Assembly: GCA_905221605.1 (NCBI GenBank)
Contig: CAJNDS010002455.1
Location: 157,501-221,500, forward strand
DNA from: Symbiodinium natans
Taxonomy: Eukaryota > Sar > Dinophyceae > Suessiales > Symbiodiniaceae
Direction: 5' to 3'
Length of the DNA stretch: 64,000 bases
This document shows, piece by piece, positions 38,511 through 47,660 of the stretch. Made by a program: the position numbers and the translations under genes. The notes under the pieces are model-generated. The model saw only the letters and a program-made list of their open reading frames with translations, did no database searches and had not been told where the DNA came from. Position 1 is the stretch's first letter, and each line of letters begins with the position of its first letter.

Positions 38511-40169
38511 CCTAGTGGGGACAGCCGAGTTGCCAAAGCAGCTGCCCGAATCCAAAAAGCCTTGCGAAAACAACGCCTTCCGGCACAGACCGTGCCAGTG
38601 GCCGCGCAATTCCGCTTATGCCCAGGGATATGGTGTGGCATGGACGAGCAGCCGGTGCCCATCTTGCAAAACCTTTGTCCAGGTGCAACAGGTGTTATCC
38701 TGCAGGACGCCGCCGCAACAACCCCTGAAGACCTTGCCTTGCTAAGGACAATGGAGTCGGATGCTCTGTGTGTGGCGGTGTTGGGGTACGATTGCCCAGA
38801 GCCTTCGACCTGCGGGGGAACCATTAGTATCTCGGCCGAGGATGTGGAGACCGGGCGTCCACACCTCCTCGCCGGGTGCTTCCACAACGTAGGGGCCACG
38901 GATGTGCAACCAAAGTACCAGACGCAGGCTGCAGTGACAGTTGAAGGCATGGTGTGTTGCGCTTTCACGGTGTATAGGGATGATCTCCCTGCAGAGGTCC
39001 AGTGGTCCCACTTCATTGAAAGCCCGGTTCGCACAGCCCAGCAACAACTGCAGGCCCAAGGCGTTGAAAAGCCCTTCGTCAACCCGTGGGGCCGCACATA
39101 CCGGGCAGATGGAAAACCGGTTGCGCCAAGCCAAGCTGACTCTTTGCAGTTCCATGCCAAGGTGCCTGACTCCATCCTGCGCACTGTCCTCCAGCAAAGC
39201 GGCTTCTGTATGGTGTACGTTGTGCCCAAAGCGTGGGGGGATTCAAGACCCTTGCCCGGGTGGTCGGTTGTTTGGCTCGCAGGCTCTAAGGCTGAGGTTG
39301 AACGACAGGCCCTCGTTGTCCCATCTCAACATGGCCTTGTTCGGGGCCGACGCAGGTTCGGAATACGTGTCCCGGCCGACGCCTTTGCTGCTGTCTTTCA
39401 GCAACTCCGCCCATCGGACCCAATTCCAGAAAACATCCCAGTCTCTAGGTTGTACAAGGTTGGCCCCTTGCCAGCTACAGCCTCTGAGCGCGATGTCCTT
39501 ACATGGGCGAGCAAGCTTCCATGGAAGGTCAAGGTTCTGAAAATGTTAGGACCAGCGTACTACCTCCTGGGCACAAATCAGGAACCTCCCTCCCTTCAGC
39601 CGGCCTTCAACGGCACGCCTGTGCTTGTGTCTTACGTGCAGCCACGTCAATCCACGCGTCGGGTCATCCAGGCTGAGGAACCCCCTCGTGCGCCAGTGCC
39701 ATCGTCAGCGTCCGCTGCTGCTGCTGACACACAGGACCCGTGGTCCTCCCAAGACCCGTGGGGTCAGTACCTCGCAACAAAGGCAGCGGGGCCGACGGCG
39801 CCGCCACGCCTTCCTCCGCAACCTGCAAAAGGCCTTGACGGGCAGGCAGCTGCACGCCTCACTGAACAAGACAGACGACTGCATGCCCTGGAAACAAGTG
39901 TTGCGCAGCTGCAGGGAGCAGTCGAGAAGGAGTCAGTGGACAGGAAGTCGGACCTCAAGAACCATGCGGACGATTTGGGGCGCGTCCGCGCAGACATGCA
40001 GCTCCTAAGCAATCAACTGGGTCAACAGCTCAGCTCTAGCATCGACTCCTTGCGTTGCGCCCAAGCCCAGCAGGAGCAACAGGTGGCGCAGGGCATGGCT
40101 GAGCTAAAACAGTTGATCCTCGCCCAGGCCGCTGAGAAACGACCCCGCCGTGAAGACTCGGAACTGTGA
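38511..40169 (+). CDS. LINE ORF1, second part (coiled-coil C-terminus)
   Basis: In frame with the preceding part; the first ATG is at about 38640 (MDEQPVPILQNLCPGATGVI). Middle: PFVNPWGRTYRADGKPVAPS and GFCMVYVVPKAWGDSRPLPG. The C-terminal 110 residues (LTEQDRRLHALETSVAQLQG, LKNHADDLGRVRADMQLLSN, then AELKQLILAQAAEKRPRRED) form a clear coiled coil with a basic end. Trimerising coiled coils are typical of LINE ORF1 proteins. The frame ends at TGA 40167-40169; ORF2 continues in the same frame after 13 sense codons. Confidence 0.75.
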   Translation, partial: PSGDSRVAKAAARIQKALRKQRLPAQTVPVAAQFRLCPGIWCGMDEQPVPILQNLCPGATGVILQDAAATTPEDLALLRTMESDALCVAVLGYDCPEPSTCGGTISISAEDVETGRPHLLAGCFHNVGATDVQPKYQTQAAVTVEGMVCCAFTVYRDDLPAEVQWSHFIESPVRTAQQQLQAQGVEKPFVNPWGRTYRADGKPVAPSQADSLQFHAKVPDSILRTVLQQSGFCMVYVVPKAWGDSRPLPGWSVVWLAGSKAEVERQALVVPSQHGLVRGRRRFGIRVPADAFAAVFQQLRPSDPIPENIPVSRLYKVGPLPATASERDVLTWASKLPWKVKVLKMLGPAYYLLGTNQEPPSLQPAFNGTPVLVSYVQPRQSTRRVIQAEEPPRAPVPSSASAAAADTQDPWSSQDPWGQYLATKAAGPTAPPRLPPQPAKGLDGQAAARLTEQDRRLHALETSVAQLQGAVEKESVDRKSDLKNHADDLGRVRADMQLLSNQLGQQLSSSIDSLRCAQAQQEQQVAQGMAELKQLILAQAAEKRPRREDSEL

Positions 40170-43100
40170 CGGTTTCCGGGGGTCTTTCCCCGCCAGCACT
40201 GCCACGCAGTGCTTTTTTGGGTTTTAGCTGCTGGTCGGGTTAGTGGTTGTGCCTCCCGCTTTGTCACTGGGAGAATGACCGTCTTGACTGAGCGGCCTCG
40301 TTGCCTTTTTGCCAAAAGACTGCCACCTCCGCAGCCATATGCTGTTCTCGGAGGTTTTTGGCCCTTCCGTCATCTAACCACGTTGCTCTGGCCCCGGAGG
40401 GGCTCTGCTACCATCTACCGTCTTGAATCTTTCCCCAAAAAGAGCTTAGTTGTTGCAACGACGCTAGGCCTAGGACTCTTTGTGCCGATATCCCAAGTTG
40501 CTGTACTCGAGGCCTTGCCAAGCTCTGGTGCCTCAGCTCCGTGCAGGTGGAGTTGGGGGTCCCGACATGGTACCGCCCCTCAACGATGCTGCCGCTGTTC
40601 CGGCATGCTTGTCCTCTCGTCCCACACAGACACGAGCCTGCCAAGACGGACGACGCAGCATGATTGGTGGCGTGCCTGTAGGGTTGGTGAAGCCTCACAT
40701 CCAGGACCGGCGCCAGTTACACTTCACAGGTACTTCCAGCTGAACCCACAGCAGCGTGTCACGGCACCAAAGGCTAATAGGCGTCAGGTTAAAACCGTGC
40801 AGGGTGGGGATGTGTGTCGTATCGTGGTGTGCAACCCGACGTCTGTTCTCCACAAAGAGCAGGATCTCTTGAGCCTACAGGGTGATATCTTGTGTGTGTC
40901 TGAAACTTCTGCGGTTGCACGGGTTCAACATATCGTGGGCCATAAGCTCCGGCAGTATGGGCTGACGTCCCACTGGGGAGCTGCAGTCCCATCACATCAA
41001 CGTGAAGGCCACGCGGATACTTTACGTGGAATGGCAGCGGGCGTGGCGATGTTCACGCATCTCCCCAGTCGCCCGTCCATACAGCCGTTACAGGGTGAGC
41101 ATGCTAGCTGTGGCCGCCTGGCCGAGGCGTTCGTGAGATTTGGCCCTGTGGAGGTTCGTCTACTGACACTATATGGTCTGCCTGCAAACCACACAGGTGC
41201 CATGACTTACAACAACTCCCTCCTTCAGGCTGCCTTTGACAGAGCCTGCTCCTGCCGAATTCCGTGTATTATTGCTGGAGACTTCAATTGCCGACCAATG
41301 TCCCTCCCGGCCGGGCAGGCTTTTGCGAGCCGTGGGTATCATGAAGCCTTCCAACTCCATGAAGATAGGACGGGCCAGTCCCTACCTCCCACGTGCAGGG
41401 GGTCCACCCGTCATGACACTTTGCTCCTTCACCCGGTGCTGGTGCCCTTCTGGATTGGGGCGCAAGTACTCGCGGGACGACACCTTTTTGATTCGCATGA
41501 TCCCTTGGTAGTCACTTTGAAGGTTCCCCATGCCCTCCCAACGGTTCAGACTTGGACAATGCCGAAGACATGGGCGGATTCCCCTCCGCCGCCGCATCTG
41601 TTCAAGCACCATTGCGAGGCCCTGCTCCCTCAGGTGCACGCGCAACTCCAAAGGTGTCAAACCTCCACTGATGTGGGGACGTGCTTGCAGTCGTGGGCCT
41701 CCGCTGTGGAGGAGGCGGTCCACCGCGGCTTGTTGGACTCCCCGACGGACTCGGGTCAGTGTGGTCTCCGGAAAGCGCAACGCGGACGGTGCCGCCCTAG
41801 AAGCCTGTGTCAACGCCCTGTCCCACAGCTGGTGAAGGCGGCAAGGCGTGGCGATTTCACCACGGATGTTGAGGCCACTTCGGTTCTGTGCCGGATGCGG
41901 GTGCGGCAGGTTCGGCGGCTGGAGGAGCTTGCCCGCACCATTCATGCAATCCAACACCGCCCAGGCAACAACCATAGGAACCGCTGCGCCTGTGACCAGT
42001 GGCGGCGTATACGGAATGCAGCAGGATACTCTATGCCTTTCCCCGCTTGGCTCTTGCGCGTTGCCCATTTCCATCAGGTGCCACTCGACCTGCCCGATGC
42101 TGACTGGCTTTGTGACTGCATCAGTTATACCAAGTTTGATTGCCAAGCCTTGGCTAAGCAGGAGGCAAAGTGCCGCGCGGACAAGTTCAAAATCAGAATG
42201 GCCTTGGATCGGCGCTACCATGCGTCGGCGGAAGGGTTTGCGGCTGTGCGCCCAGCGCCGCATCCCCCTTTCACCAGCGTGCCCCATCGACTGGAATGCC
42301 AGGCCCTTCTGGTCCATGCTGAGGATGCAAGCATGTGTACATATGCCCTCCCTGCAGGGGTGTCTCTGCACCCGAGCGCCCCGTTCACTGTCAATCAGGC
42401 CACCATCCCGCAGGCCACCAACGAGGGTGACCACATTTGTGTCCGTGGCCCATCACTTGGGGAGTCCATTTGGGTGTCACAGGACCAGGTGGCATGCACA
42501 GCTCCCGAGCTTGCCAAGGCCTTCAGTGACTACTGGGGGCCGCTCTGGGGCCGTGACCGTACTGAGGAATCACAGCAACTTGCAGGTTGGGAGCTCTTCC
42601 AGGCAAACACGCAAGACCTTTCAGGGCCATTGCCACGCATTGATGTTGACATGTGTGACATACGGTTGTGGCGACAAGCTATCCGGCGAATGCCCAAAAT
42701 GAAGGCCACAGGAATCTGTGGATGGTCCCCGTCTGAGCTCAAACTTTTGCCGGACTGTGCTCTGGAGGTTCTGATCCGCATCTTTCAGATTGCCGTTAAG
42801 TTGGGTCTGCCTGCTCACATGCTTGAGTCGCGCGTCTGTGTCCTGGCCAAGCATGAGGCGCCTGAGCACATCAAGCACAGTCGTCCTATTGTCATATTCA
42901 GTACTTTGTATCGTCTTTGGGGTTCAGTTCTTGTGAACCAGGTGCTGCACACGTGGGGAAACACCTTTCCACCGGCAGTCATGGGGAGTCTACCAGGCAG
43001 GGCTGCCAGTGATCTGGCGGGGCGACAGCAGCATGCCATTGAATGCGCCCTGCTGCAAAAGGAGACACTTTACGGGGTTGGGGTTGACATAGTAAAATGC

Positions 43101-45935
43101 TTTAACCAGCTGCCATGGCCTCCCTTGCGTGTCCTGATGACACGAGCAGGCATGCCTGGTGACCTCGTTGACTTTTGGTTGCAGGGTTTGCGCAAGGTTG
43201 TTAGGCGTCCTGTTTTCCTCGGGTCGGTGTGCCCTGCTGGCATAAAGGCCTATAACGGTGCGCCGGAGGGCGACCCAGTGTCGGTCGCCGCCATGGCTGC
43301 CGTGTGCTATTGGGCTCACAACTTCATTCAACCGTCTTCTGCTGAGTTCGGCACGTACGTTGACAATTGGAGTTGGCAGGCGCCGGCGCTCCCAACGTTG
43401 AAGCATGCCACCTCATACCTCCTCCGTTTCCTTCAAAGTCTCAAACTCCCTGTGGACTGGACTAAGTCCTACAGCTGGGCTACAACTCCAAGTGGCCGTC
43501 AGTGGCTCCGGACAGGGCTCGCTGACGTGTTGCCGCCTGAAGTGCAACTGCCGGTTGCGCGAACGGTCAGGGAGCTTGGGGCTGCTTTCCAGTTCGATGC
43601 CTCCCAGCATGCAACTGTCCGCAAGGGCAAAGTCGAGCTGGGGCTTGAAAGACTCCGGAAATTGGAAAAGGTGCCACGTCCTATTCTGGAGAAGGCGCAG
43701 CTGATACAAAAAGGGGTTTGGCCCAGCTGCTTGTATGGACTTGAGGGTGCCTCCTTGAGTGTGCAGGACGCGTCCCGGCTGCGTGCCGCAGCCACGAGGG
43801 CCTTGCTGGGCCCTTCGCAAGTCGCAAGCCCCCACTTGGCGCTCACATGCCTCCATGCCTCACTTCAGGACCCACATCTCTTTGCCATTGAGAAGCAGGT
43901 CTTGCAACTGCGCCGCTTCATACACCATGCGCCCCATACGGCTGCATCCATGTTGGCAGTCATGTCTGACTTCCACGAGGTCCCTCGCGTTACAGTGGGC
44001 CCTGCTACGGCCTTGTTAAAGTCGCTTCACTTCCTGGGACTGAAGATGGACCTTGATGCCCGAGTGAAGGGCCCGGACAATGTTTGTCTGCAGCTGCAAA
44101 CTGCCAGTGCAAAAGACGTTCGCAGCTTCCTCACGAGTGCCTGGGAGTGCCATGTGGAGCGCACCGTTGCCCATAGGAACGGCTTACAGGGTGTAGGAAC
44201 ACCTTGGGGTCAAGAGACCGCCCGCATCCTCCGCCAGGTTGGGGATGCGGAGGCACTGGTGTTGGCTCGCTACGTGTGCGGTGCATATAGCTCTGGGGCC
44301 GCCAAACATAAGTGGGAGCCCGCCGTCCCCGATATGTGTCCCCTGTGTGGCGCAAAGGACACGAAGGAACATCGCCTGTTGACATGTTCCGCACTTGAGC
44401 ATGTGTATAAGGATTGGGCCGGTTTGATGCAGTACTGCCTTGACCGCTGGCCTCATTGGTTGCATGGACTGTATGCGGTCCGAGCAGAAGGTGCATTAGT
44501 CACAAACCTGATTTTCGCACAGCGTCGCATGCCTGCGGCTAGCAACAAGGCTGCTCAGGAACTTGCGCGTCACATTCCGCGCCTGCTGCTCTTCACAGAT
44601 GGCAGCTGCCGCCATCCCACAGTTCCGGTTGCATCGCACTCAGGTTTCGCTGTCGTCATGGCCCTAACTACCGACGTTGAGTTGGTGCTCGAGGAATTTG
44701 AGAGATGGCGAGCCACAGGATGCCACAGCAACCTCTTCTGTGTGGTGTGCCAAGGCCTGACACCAGGGTCCCAAGGGATAAATAAGGCGGAGGCATATGC
44801 CATCCTCCAGGCTTGTCGTTTCGCAGCGCAGTGCCCCCATGATGATGTTGAGATCGTTTCTGACAGCAAGGTTGCTCTTAGGAATGCGCACGTTGTGGTT
44901 CAGGGTGCTTTGGGTTCTTTTCCTGAACTGGCGAAGGAAATGCAGGCCTGTTGGCGCCCTTACTTCAAGCTTACCAAGGTCGCTTCACATCAGGACATGA
45001 CTTGCCTCGCTGGCCGAGACCTACTAATGGCATTGGGCAATGACTACGCGGATACTGCCGCTAAGGAGGCGGTCAAGGCGGACCTGAGCATCGTCACGGA
45101 GATCGTTGATCAGGTCTTTGAGTTCACTACGACGCAGCGCGACTGCATGCTTGTAACGGCCCGTTACATGCTGGCGGTGTCGGCAGAGGCGAGCCGACTG
45201 TTGCGAGCTAAAGGTGACACTGCAGTTTCCTTGGAGCCGGTCCTTAGGAAGAACCTGGACGAGGCCACTTCGCCGGCGGAAGCTTGGCGGGAGCTTGACC
45301 CCAAGCCAGGCTACCTCTGGACCACGAAGACGCTGCAGAACGATTGGCTGGTCGCCTGTCCGTGGCCTCCATGGTTTACCTTCCCTTTGTGGCAATGGCT
45401 ACGGCGACTACGATGGGAGTTGCCTGGTGCCCACAAGGGCGTGTGCAATGGCGTTACCAACGTTGAGTTGCTGGTGCACTTTGTCGCCTCTACAGGCGTT
45501 TGCCCACCAGCTCGTGACCCTCGCCCGGAACACGCTGGTGAGTACTTGGACGCACGACACACTGACATGCCCATGCTGGTCCCACTACGGGAGTGGACGG
45601 CGGCGATCCTTACGGCAGCTCGTTGCCTGGAGACTGTTAGTGGTTGTCGGCTGTTACCTGACCGCAGACGGAAGGTATACAGCTTACGAACTGCAGGCGT
45701 GCAAGCGCCTCGGCATGGACTCCAGCAAAGACCGGTTCTTGGACAGCTTGATGGTGTTTGGGATCTCCTAAGTGAGGTTCTACATGATGGCGGAGTTTCC
45801 CCTCTGCTGGCCTCTTGTACAGAGTACACAGGCCCAGTATTCACCCCACCGCAGGAAGTGTGCAGCGAGCACCATAGCCTGTCGACACAGGAACGACAGC
45901 GCCTGTTCAGGTGGCTTAGAAGACTCAGACATTGA
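40170..45935 (+). CDS. LINE ORF2: endonuclease, reverse transcriptase, zinc knuckle, RNase H
   Basis: Residues counted from 40209. An APE-type endonuclease starts near 205 (VVCNPTSVLHKEQDLL, ILCVSETSAV, AGDFNCRP near 355, FDSHDPLVVTL near 430). Reverse transcriptase: MPKMKATGICGWSPSELKLL, SRPIVIFSTLYRLWGSVLVN, GVDIVKCFNQLPW, GAPEGDPVSVAAM and TYVDNWSW with Asp near 1052 (YVDN in place of the usual F/YADD). A CCHC knuckle reads CPLCGAKDTKEHRLLTC (about 1380). RNase H has all acidic residues: LLFTDGSC, NKAEAYAILQAC, EIVSDSKVAL, and VASHQD...GNDYADTAAKE. No frameshift or stop occurs over 1,900 codons, so the copy looks recent. The start codon is unclear because the frame is continuous with ORF1 apart from one TGA. 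Confidence 0.9.
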   Translation, partial: RFPGVFPRQHCHAVLFWVLAAGRVSGCASRFVTGRMTVLTERPRCLFAKRLPPPQPYAVLGGFWPFRHLTTLLWPRRGSATIYRLESFPKKSLVVATTLGLGLFVPISQVAVLEALPSSGASAPCRWSWGSRHGTAPQRCCRCSGMLVLSSHTDTSLPRRTTQHDWWRACRVGEASHPGPAPVTLHRYFQLNPQQRVTAPKANRRQVKTVQGGDVCRIVVCNPTSVLHKEQDLLSLQGDILCVSETSAVARVQHIVGHKLRQYGLTSHWGAAVPSHQREGHADTLRGMAAGVAMFTHLPSRPSIQPLQGEHASCGRLAEAFVRFGPVEVRLLTLYGLPANHTGAMTYNNSLLQAAFDRACSCRIPCIIAGDFNCRPMSLPAGQAFASRGYHEAFQLHEDRTGQSLPPTCRGSTRHDTLLLHPVLVPFWIGAQVLAGRHLFDSHDPLVVTLKVPHALPTVQTWTMPKTWADSPPPPHLFKHHCEALLPQVHAQLQRCQTSTDVGTCLQSWASAVEEAVHRGLLDSPTDSGQCGLRKAQRGRCRPRSLCQRPVPQLVKAARRGDFTTDVEATSVLCRMRVRQVRRLEELARTIHAIQHRPGNNHRNRCACDQWRRIRNAAGYSMPFPAWLLRVAHFHQVPLDLPDADWLCDCISYTKFDCQALAKQEAKCRADKFKIRMALDRRYHASAEGFAAVRPAPHPPFTSVPHRLECQALLVHAEDASMCTYALPAGVSLHPSAPFTVNQATIPQATNEGDHICVRGPSLGESIWVSQDQVACTAPELAKAFSDYWGPLWGRDRTEESQQLAGWELFQANTQDLSGPLPRIDVDMCDIRLWRQAIRRMPKMKATGICGWSPSELKLLPDCALEVLIRIFQIAVKLGLPAHMLESRVCVLAKHEAPEHIKHSRPIVIFSTLYRLWGSVLVNQVLHTWGNTFPPAVMGSLPGRAASDLAGRQQHAIECALLQKETLYGVGVDIVKCFNQLPWPPLRVLMTRAGMPGDLVDFWLQGLRKVVRRPVFLGSVCPAGIKAYNGAPEGDPVSVAAMAAVCYWAHNFIQPSSAEFGTYVDNWSWQAPALPTLKHATSYLLRFLQSLKLPVDWTKSYSWATTPSGRQWLRTGLADVLPPEVQLPVARTVRELGAAFQFDASQHATVRKGKVELGLERLRKLEKVPRPILEKAQLIQKGVWPSCLYGLEGASLSVQDASRLRAAATRALLGPSQVASPHLALTCLHASLQDPHLFAIEKQVLQLRRFIHHAPHTAASMLAVMSDFHEVPRVTVGPATALLKSLHFLGLKMDLDARVKGPDNVCLQLQTASAKDVRSFLTSAWECHVERTVAHRNGLQGVGTPWGQETARILRQVGDAEALVLARYVCGAYSSGAAKHKWEPAVPDMCPLCGAKDTKEHRLLTCSALEHVYKDWAGLMQYCLDRWPHWLHGLYAVRAEGALVTNLIFAQRRMPAASNKAAQELARHIPRLLLFTDGSCRHPTVPVASHSGFAVVMALTTDVELVLEEFERWRATGCHSNLFCVVCQGLTPGSQGINKAEAYAILQACRFAAQCPHDDVEIVSDSKVALRNAHVVVQGALGSFPELAKEMQACWRPYFKLTKVASHQDMTCLAGRDLLMALGNDYADTAAKEAVKADLSIVTEIVDQVFEFTTTQRDCMLVTARYMLAVSAEASRLLRAKGDTAVSLEPVLRKNLDEATSPAEAWRELDPKPGYLWTTKTLQNDWLVACPWPPWFTFPLWQWLRRLRWELPGAHKGVCNGVTNVELLVHFVASTGVCPPARDPRPEHAGEYLDARHTDMPMLVPLREWTAAILTAARCLETVSGCRLLPDRRRKVYSLRTAGVQAPRHGLQQRPVLGQLDGVWDLLSEVLHDGGVSPLLASCTEYTGPVFTPPQEVCSEHHSLSTQERQRLFRWLRRLRH

Positions 45936-45998
45936 TGGGACTTCATTCTGAGGTGAGGTGCTGCTTCTTGCTGGCCCTTGCCTCCCTCTTACCCAGTT

Positions 45999-46130
45999 AA
46001 AGGTTTAGGGTTTGCGGTTTGGGGTTTAGGGTTTAGGGTTTAGGGTTTGGGCTTTAGGGTTTGGGGTTTAGGGTTTGGGGTTTAGGGTTTGGGGTCTAGG
46101 GTTTAGGGTTTCGGGTTTTAGGGTTTAGGG
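45999..46130 (+). repeat. Mixed TTTAGGG / TTTGGGG array (right flank of LINE)
   Basis: About 18 heptamers with the same TTTAGGG/TTTGGGG mixture and strand as the left flank. Confidence 0.96.
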
Positions 46131-47509
46131 ATATGCCCCCAGCACCCTCGAGCCTGTGGGTGGTTAGTATTTCAGTGCGGGGTCTCTGTCGTAGTAGTGC
46201 TCCTTATCGCCCCAGGGTTTTGGGGCTTAGGGCCCCAGAACTTCCCTCCACCAAATCTAAGGGTGGATTCATGGGCCCTTCGTTTGTAATTACAGGGTAT
46301 ATATGGAGCATTAAGGGTTTTCTTTTAAGGGCCCATACTAAGGGACCATGAAACTACCCCTAAATCCAACACCATACTTCCCAACTCCCCGGAAGCTTTG
46401 GCAACCAAGACTGCTGCAAAGGCGCCCCCAAAAGGGTCTTAGAGTTAAGGGTTTAGACCCTTAAGCTTCAAGACACTGAAAAACTCTAACCCCGAAACCC
46501 CTAAACCCCTAAACCCTAAACCCTAAACCCCTTCTAAGCCCAAAATGCCTGGGTTTTGCACCATTTTCGAACTGACGCCTTGGGCAGCTGTCGGAGCTCT
46601 CGGCCACGGCAATCTGGTCCGGGGCCTTGATGCTGTCTCCAAGAGTGGCTTTGGGTTTAGGGTTTAGGGAGTAGGGTCTAGGGTTTAGGGTTTAGGTTTT
46701 AGGTTTTAGGTTTAGGGTTTAGGGTTCAGGTTTAGGGTTCAGGGTTTAGGGTTTAGGGTTTAGGTTTAGGGTTTAGGGTTTAGGGTTGAGGGCATACGAA
46801 ACCCTTCGGCCGAGACCGGAGCTTGGGTGTAAGGCCCGTCTGCAACCCCACCACTCCTGACTGCGAGAACCTGGCCAAACCCCACAACCCTAGCACCCTA
46901 AAACCCTGATTGCGGAAAACCGTCAGATTTGCCCTTGAAGCAACTTTTCAGGTTCGGGTTTGGGTTTAGGAAGTTTAGGGGGTTGGGGATGTTGGGGGGG
47001 TTTAGGGCTTAGGGCCTGGACCAGCAGCTTCAGAGGACAAGCCAGTGCGTTAGGACTTGTCGCCGGGGACCGTGCACAGGCTTCTCCTCCATTCCATGGA
47101 ACGAGCTACAAGAACAAACCACGGGTTCTGAAAGGTGAAGGGATCCAGGGATCATGGGATGCGAAACCCTAAACCTACACCCCGAACCCTGAAAGCAGCC
47201 CCGAACCCCTAGAAAGCAACCCTGAACCCCCGAGCACACATCCCGAAACCTTACTGGCTTATAGGGTTCAGGGTTTAGGGTTTAGGGTTTAGGGTTTAGG
47301 GTTTAAGGTTTAGGGTTTAGGGTTTGTCAGAGCCCTGGATCTGAGGCGAAACAAAATCCTCGGCCGGCCCTCTCCGCGAGATGAAAGGCCCTCGGCTTGG
47401 TCAGCCCAGATCCAGAAATCACCTTGTTGGGGTTTAGGGTTTAGGGCTTGGGGTTTAGTTAGGGTTTAGGGTTTAGGTTTGAAGCTTCAGGGTTTAAGGG
47501 TTTAGGGCA

Positions 47510-47660
47510 CTATAGTGGTCGGAATATTTACTCATAGTGTTCCCTTATGGTCCGTAACTTAACCAACAGTTGAACTTTAACCTTTTTGGGCGTCCTTATT
47601 TCGTAGGAACGATAAAGTTTAACCTTTTTTTCCCCTTGGTTATTGGCGAAGTAAGTTAAA
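47510..47660. mobile_element. Inverted-repeat element, family C copy 1
   Basis: Contains TTGAACTTTAACCTTTTTGG and GATAAAGTTTAACC...CCCCTTGGTTATTGGCGAAG. The same order recurs at 54746. Confidence 0.65.

Larger units (their letters stand above)
35610..45998 (+). mobile_element. LINE-type retrotransposon embedded in telomeric repeats
   Basis: Left junction TTTAGGGTTTG|CGAGCCTCTC at about 35609. Right junction CCCAGTTAAA|GGTTTAGGG at about 45998, after a 3' UTR of only about 60 bp. Same-strand TTTAGGG/TTTGGGG arrays flank both sides (35297-35609 and 45999-46130), so insertion was inside one array. The element carries a long ORF1 region and an ORF2 with endonuclease, reverse transcriptase, zinc knuckle and RNase H. 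No poly(A) tail is seen. Confidence 0.85.

Noticed and set aside
41382-42434. 350-codon minus-strand ORF inside the LINE
   Set aside because: Antisense shadow of ORF2, whose endonuclease and polymerase motifs account for the region.
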